The notes under the pieces are model-generated. The model searched no databases. It had not been told where the DNA came from and was given only the letters and a program-made list of their open reading frames with translations. Shown piece after piece: positions 59,822-64,000 of a stretch of DNA of 64,000 nucleotides (positions within the stretch are counted from its first letter, which is position 1; every line of letters begins with the position of its first letter). Source of the DNA: Paenibacillus alba (lineage in GTDB: Bacteria > Bacillota > Bacilli > Paenibacillales > NBRC-103111); contig NZ_JABMKZ010000003.1 of the NCBI RefSeq assembly GCF_013204855.1, forward strand, positions 661,118 to 725,117. Direction: 5' to 3'. A program made the translations under genes and the position numbers.

Positions 59822-61585
59822 ATGAATTACAAAACAAGTAAGAAGAATACGATGGGGCAATACTCTGAGCTGCTCAGCCGATATTTGTTCCCTCAGAAAG
59901 GGACGCTCGTTCTCTTAACGATTCTGCTTTTTGCTTCGATCGGATTGCAGCTCATAAACCCTCAAATCATTCGCTATTTCATTGATACGGCACAATCGCA
60001 AAGCTCGCTGCAGCCGTTGATTTCTGCCGCTGTTTTCTTTATCGGATTCTCGCTTGTTCAACAATTGGTTTCTGTAATCGCTACCTATTTCAGTGAAAAT
60101 GTTGGATGGAAAACGACAAATAACCTGCGTGTCGATTTGGCCGCGCACTGTTTGTCACTTGACATGTCTTTTCATAAATCGCATACTTCCGGATCACTCA
60201 TTGAACGCGTGGATGGGGATGTTAACGCGCTGGCAAACTTCTTTTCAAGTATGATTATTCATTTATTAGGAAATCTGCTGCTGATGGCCGGCATTATTGT
60301 TTTATTGTTTCGGGAAAATTGGTTGATCGGGTTGGGCATGGCTTTTTTCGTCGTTTTTGCCGTCTTTATGATTCAGTGGATCCGTAAATTTGCAGTTCCC
60401 GTATGGGCCAAATGGCGGCAGGCCAATGCTGAATTTTACGGCTTTATTGGGGAACATTTGGAAGGTACAGAGGATATTCGTGCCAATGGCGCCGTTGGGT
60501 TCGTTATGAATCGGTTCTATACGATGCTTAGGAAGATGCTGCCGCTCAGAGTTAAAGCGTTTCTTGGTTTTTGTGCGATGTGGAATATGTCGATCTTCGT
60601 CTTTGCACTCGGGAATGCGATGGCTTTTGGGATTAGCGCGTATTTGTGGCACAACCAGCAAATCACTCTCGGAACCGTCTACCTTATATTTTTCTATACG
60701 GAGCTATTAGCAAAGCCAATCGAGAAAATCCGCACACAAATGGAGGATTTGCAAAAAGCAGATGCGAGTATTTCTCGCATTCGTGAGTTATTTGCTACCC
60801 AATCCGAGATCGTGGATGGTCCTGGCGCGTTAATTCCTGAAGGAGCGCTTAGCGTTGAATTCCGCGATGTAACATTTAGCTATGATGGTGATCAGCCAAC
60901 GCTCAAAAGTTTGAATTTCGTATTGAAACCTGGTGAAGTTCTTGGATTACTTGGAAGAACGGGGAGTGGGAAATCAACGATGGCTCGTCTGCTGTTGCGT
61001 TTCTATGATCCACAAACCGGGATTATCGCACTAGGCGGGACCGATATCCGAAGCGCCAAGCTGTCCGATCTGCGCAAACGCGTAGCTTTGGTGACACAAA
61101 ACATTGAAATTATGCAAGGGACCATCCGGGACAATCTAACGTTCTATGATGAGTCGATTTCCGATGAAGCGATTATTGAAGTGCTGAAGGAACTTGGACT
61201 TGGTGCCTGGTATGAGGCGATGCCAGAAGGCTTAGATACGAATTTGGCCTCGGGCGGAGGAAGCCTGTCCGCTGGCGAAGCTCAGCTCTTGGCCTTTGCG
61301 CGGGTATTTCTAACCAATCCTGGTCTTGTCATCATGGATGAAGCTTCCTCCAGACTGGACCCCTTGACCGAGCAGCGCATTGAGAAAGCTGTTTCCAAGC
61401 TGCTGACGGAACGCTCCTGCATCATGATTGCGCATCGCTTGGCAACGGTACAGCGGGCTGACCATATTTTAATTCTCGATAGTGGCCATATTCTGGAGTC
61501 AGGCAAAAGGGCAAGCTTAGCCGCAGATCCGAACTCCCGCTTCAGTCAACTGCTTGCCACCGGGCTAGAGGAGGTATTGGTATGA
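59822..61585 (+). CDS. ABC exporter half-transporter 1
   Basis: A 587-residue protein with a six-helix transmembrane domain (about 25-320) fused to an ATPase domain. Walker A GRTGSGKST lies near 377 and Walker B VIMDEASSRLD near 503 with the catalytic Glu intact. The signature motif is SLSAGEAQ instead of LSGGQ. This is the half that supplies the consensus Walker B but a degenerate signature. The substrate (drug, lipid or peptide) is unknown. GGAGGACC precedes the ATG, and it overlaps the next gene by ATGA. Confidence 0.92.
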   Translation: MNYKTSKKNTMGQYSELLSRYLFPQKGTLVLLTILLFASIGLQLINPQIIRYFIDTAQSQSSLQPLISAAVFFIGFSLVQQLVSVIATYFSENVGWKTTNNLRVDLAAHCLSLDMSFHKSHTSGSLIERVDGDVNALANFFSSMIIHLLGNLLLMAGIIVLLFRENWLIGLGMAFFVVFAVFMIQWIRKFAVPVWAKWRQANAEFYGFIGEHLEGTEDIRANGAVGFVMNRFYTMLRKMLPLRVKAFLGFCAMWNMSIFVFALGNAMAFGISAYLWHNQQITLGTVYLIFFYTELLAKPIEKIRTQMEDLQKADASISRIRELFATQSEIVDGPGALIPEGALSVEFRDVTFSYDGDQPTLKSLNFVLKPGEVLGLLGRTGSGKSTMARLLLRFYDPQTGIIALGGTDIRSAKLSDLRKRVALVTQNIEIMQGTIRDNLTFYDESISDEAIIEVLKELGLGAWYEAMPEGLDTNLASGGGSLSAGEAQLLAFARVFLTNPGLVIMDEASSRLDPLTEQRIEKAVSKLLTERSCIMIAHRLATVQRADHILILDSGHILESGKRASLAADPNSRFSQLLATGLEEVLV

Positions 61586-63357
61586 ATACCTATCAGTATT
61601 TATGGCGGCTTATCATGTATCGCCCCCTGCGGTATTTCATTAATGCGATCGCCTGGACGATCATTTATTTAGCACCAATTGCACCTGGACTTCTGACCAA
61701 AGAATTTTTTGATTCTTTAACAGGAAATTCCAAGCTGGGCTATGGGGTATGGGGGTTGATTGCTCTGCTCATGGCTGCCGCTGTTGGAAGAATTATCCTC
61801 ATTGTCATAGGCTTTATCACCGATGTGAATTTCCGCTTTCGGATGGGGATGCTGCTGCGACGCAATTTGCTCGAGCATGTGCTGAAGCAGCCAGGGGCTC
61901 AGGCCATTCCCGTGTCTCCGGGTGAAGCCATCAGTCATTTCCGCGATGATGTAGATCAGTCGGAAGAGGCGGCAAGCTGGTCTGTAGATGTGTTCGGTAT
62001 GACATGCTTTGCACTCGTATCTGGCTATATTTTAATTCGGATTGATGCGCAAATGACGCTGCTCGTGTTTATGCCGATCGTCTTCGTTATCACGGCTGCG
62101 CAGCTCGCAACGGTACGTCTACAGAAGTATCGCGCTGCGAGTCGGGAAGCGACCTCCAAAGTAACTGGCGAAATCAGCGAGATGTTCGGCAATGTTCAGG
62201 CGATTCAAGTAGCTGGCGCAGAGGAACGCGTAATCGCACGATTCCGCAGCTTTGGTGACAATCGGAGAAAAGCGATGCTGAAGGATCGGTTGATGACTGA
62301 AGTGCTGGATTCGATCTTTTCCAATTCCGTCAATCTAGGAACAGGGCTTATTCTTTTGTTAGCTGGGACCAAAATGAGAGCTGGGACTTTCACAGTCGGC
62401 GACTTTGCTTTGTTTGTTTATTACTTAACGTTTGTGACACAGTTCATTTCGAATGTGGGCAAATTTATTACGTATTTTAAGCAGATGAGCGTTTCGTTGG
62501 AACGGCTGACCTTCCTATTGCAGGGCGCATCTGCCAAGGTTCTTACGATGGTAAATTCTTTGCATTTGAAGTCAGGAAGCCCGCTTCCGGCAATGGCCGA
62601 GGGTACAGATAAGCGTGAAGATCATCTTCAGCAGCTTGATGTGCGGGGGCTGACGTACGCTTATGCCGATACAGGCAGAGGGATTTCGGACATCCGCTTT
62701 AGTTTGAAAAGAGGATCGTTCACGGTAGTCACCGGAACGATAGGGTCAGGCAAAACCACGCTGGTCCGCTCGCTCCTAGGGCTGCTGCCCAAGGGTGAGG
62801 GGACGATCGCGTGGAATGGTGTGCCCGTCGAAGACCCGGGCACCTTCTTTACACCTGCGCGGAGCGCCTACACCGCGCAGGTGCCGCGGCTTTACAGCGA
62901 TACGCTGCGCAACAATATTTTGCTCGGGCAAGCGGAGCAAGGCGATAGCTTGCAGCAATCCCTTCACGCGGCGGTCATGGAATTCGATGTCGCGCAGCTG
63001 CCTGGCGGGCTGGACACCGTCATCGGTCCGCGTGGGGTGAAGCTATCCGGCGGCCAAGCGCAGCGGACGGCGGCAGCGCGCATGCTCGTGCGCGACGCCG
63101 AGCTGTACGTCTTCGACGACCTGTCGAGCGCGCTGGACGTCGAAACGGAACAGCAGCTCTGGGAGCGAATGTTCCAGCGTCGAGCCGATGCGACTTGCTT
63201 GGTCGTATCGCATCGCAAAACAGCGCTGACACGCGCCGACCACATCATCGTGATGAAGGATGGCCGCATCGAAGCTGAAGGTACTTCGGAGGAGCTGCTG
63301 CTCCGCAGCGAGACGTTCCAGAAGCTGTGGTACGGTGATGAGCGCCAGACGGATTAA
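61582..63357 (+). CDS. ABC exporter half-transporter 2
   Basis: A 591-residue partner of the preceding gene, with a membrane domain (about 15-310) and an ATPase domain with Walker A GTIGSGKTT (near 386), canonical signature LSGGQAQRTAAARML (near 488) and Walker B YVFDDLSSALD, where Asp replaces the catalytic Glu. The pair therefore forms one consensus and one degenerate ATP site, as in BmrCD or TM287/288-type heterodimers. The last ~450 bp are GC-richer than the surroundings. Confidence 0.92.
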   Translation: MNTYQYLWRLIMYRPLRYFINAIAWTIIYLAPIAPGLLTKEFFDSLTGNSKLGYGVWGLIALLMAAAVGRIILIVIGFITDVNFRFRMGMLLRRNLLEHVLKQPGAQAIPVSPGEAISHFRDDVDQSEEAASWSVDVFGMTCFALVSGYILIRIDAQMTLLVFMPIVFVITAAQLATVRLQKYRAASREATSKVTGEISEMFGNVQAIQVAGAEERVIARFRSFGDNRRKAMLKDRLMTEVLDSIFSNSVNLGTGLILLLAGTKMRAGTFTVGDFALFVYYLTFVTQFISNVGKFITYFKQMSVSLERLTFLLQGASAKVLTMVNSLHLKSGSPLPAMAEGTDKREDHLQQLDVRGLTYAYADTGRGISDIRFSLKRGSFTVVTGTIGSGKTTLVRSLLGLLPKGEGTIAWNGVPVEDPGTFFTPARSAYTAQVPRLYSDTLRNNILLGQAEQGDSLQQSLHAAVMEFDVAQLPGGLDTVIGPRGVKLSGGQAQRTAAARMLVRDAELYVFDDLSSALDVETEQQLWERMFQRRADATCLVVSHRKTALTRADHIIVMKDGRIEAEGTSEELLLRSETFQKLWYGDERQTD

Positions 63358-63362
63358 AAAGA

Positions 63363-63412
63363 GAGGGCTGCTCACAAGTAGAATAACTACTTGAGGGCGG
63401 TCCTCATTGTTT
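63363..63412 (+). terminator. Hairpin after the exporter operon
   Basis: An imperfect long stem between GAGGGCTGCTCACAAGTAG and CTACTTGAGGGCGGTCCTC with an AATAA loop, followed by ATTGTTTT. Confidence 0.65.
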
Positions 63413-63667
63413 TCGCCATGTGAAGTACTCGAGGAAAAAGTCATTTGATAGGACAGCTGGTTTAATAAGTCCTGTATTTGGAAGGTGAGCGGACGGACGG
63501 AAAGGGCTTCAAAGTGCTAATAGGCGGAAGAGGGCAGGTAATTAATGTCGTATGAGATAGACTACCTCTACAATGTGAAGTGTTGATGTTGATTGTAAGC
63601 ATGAGCTTTAACTTGATAAGCTGCTGCGGTTCTGAAGATATGTTGTTACTGCTGTTTTGAAGAAAAG

Positions 63668-63790
63668 CCTGCGATTGTGCATCTTTTTTCGCTTGATTTC
63701 ATCTGTTGGAGGCAAATTCCTGCGATAATGCATCTTTTTCTGGCATATTTCCCATTTCAGGCTCGAGATGCATAAAAAGCCTGCACAATT
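63668..63790. repeat. Short dispersed-type repeat units next to the IS66 remnant
   Basis: TGCGATTGTGCATCTTTTT (63671) and TGCGATAATGCATCTTTTT (63721) are direct copies exactly 50 bp apart. A related inverted unit (GATGCATAAAAAGCCTGCAC) begins at 63767. They look like a non-coding interspersed repeat. The rest of the 438-bp gap 63358-63795 shows no gene. Confidence 0.6.
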
Positions 63791-63795
63791 GGTTA

Positions 63796-63999
63796 CTACT
63801 CAGGACCCCGACTAAAAAAGCTGAAATTACCAACGTAAGCCAATTGCAGTGATGTAAGAATAGGATGATTTTGTTTGACCAACGTGGAGATAAAACTTCG
63901 GATGGTCGCAAAGAAGCCCGGGGTTATTTCCGAACGAAAACAGCCAGATATTTTCCGCTTAACGGCAATCATACGTAGATCACGTTCGGATTGGTTATT
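63796..63999 (-). mobile_element. IS66-family transposase, C-terminal fragment at the window edge
   Basis: Reading the minus strand from 63999 gives a 67-residue open frame starting [20 protein letters not shown], then [20 protein letters not shown], ending at TAG 63796-63798. The NNxxERxLR and K-S-G-x-FRS pattern is the conserved C-terminus of IS66 transposases, and the Glu in SERD is the last residue of the DDE catalytic triad. The gene continues beyond the right edge, so intactness cannot be judged. The final residues ([15 protein letters not shown]) differ from what I expect of the family end. Confidence 0.8.
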
Positions 64000-64000
64000 A

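Noticed and set aside
1..64000. CRISPR arrays, rRNA, tRNA genes or a prophage
   Set aside because: No regularly spaced direct repeats of CRISPR length, no cloverleaf or rRNA sequence and no structural phage genes were seen. The two tyrosine recombinases alone do not make a prophage.

Overview
The window looks like a chromosomal segment of a spore-forming Firmicute close to Paenibacillus. The evidence is a long stretch collinear with the Bacillus subtilis spoIIIE-ymf-recA-rny-spoVS-miaB-ymcA region, strong AGGAGG-type ribosome binding sites, frequent TTG/GTG starts, sporulation genes (spoVS, a SleB-type hydrolase, an FtsK/SpoIIIE translocase) and moderate GC content. Species identity is an inference; no rRNA or tRNA is present.

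Layout. (1) 1-24 kb is conserved housekeeping: the end of an FtsK/SpoIIIE translocase, a spore-type cell wall hydrolase, the ymfF-ymfH-ymfI set tied to elongation factor P modification, ymfJ/K/M, yajQ, rimO, pgsA, cinA, recA (with a LexA-type box), recX, rny, ymdB, spoVS, a membrane-type dipeptidase, the two-subunit 2-oxoacid:ferredoxin oxidoreductase korAB, a stand-alone pduL phosphotransacylase, miaB and ricA (ymcA). B. subtilis continues with cotE-mutS; here the collinearity stops. (2) 24-38 kb is mixed: an orphan PhnC-like ABC ATPase overlapping a low-molecular-weight tyrosine phosphatase, a multi-membrane sensor kinase, a second 2-oxoacid oxidoreductase of different architecture, a c-di-GMP-type (GEMM) riboswitch with a terminator in front of an SH3-NlpC/P60 hydrolase, a YkuK-family protein, a phosphotransferase, an aldo/keto reductase, XerS and several small genes. 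(3) 38.7-44.8 kb is more accessory: an AraC regulator divergent from an MFS transporter, yqjF-, ywbE- and yolD-like genes and a second Xer-like recombinase. Three 28-bp, same-orientation, dif-like palindromes lie in this stretch, and a cluster of short intergenic repeats sits between the last two.

(4) 44.8-59.6 kb is an almost complete reductive pyrimidine catabolic locus. It has an NMT1/SsuA-type ABC uptake system (ATPase, two permeases, lipoprotein), an omega-aminotransferase, two unrelated N-carbamoyl-amide hydrolases, PreT-like and PreA-like dihydropyrimidine dehydrogenase subunits, dihydropyrimidinase, an unrecognised 71-residue protein, a PucR-family regulator on the opposite strand and a divergent CoA-acylating semialdehyde dehydrogenase. 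Together these would take uracil/thymine through dihydropyrimidine, N-carbamoyl-beta-amino acid, beta-amino acid and semialdehyde to acetyl- or propionyl-CoA. (5) 59.8-63.4 kb encodes a heterodimeric ABC exporter with one consensus and one degenerate ATP site. (6) The right edge holds short repeats and the C-terminal end of an IS66-family transposase cut by the window boundary.

The strongest candidates for something not covered by standard annotation are the three Xer-like sites with two tyrosine recombinases nearby, the paired palindromes at the recX-rny junction and the small unknown gene inside the pyrimidine operon.
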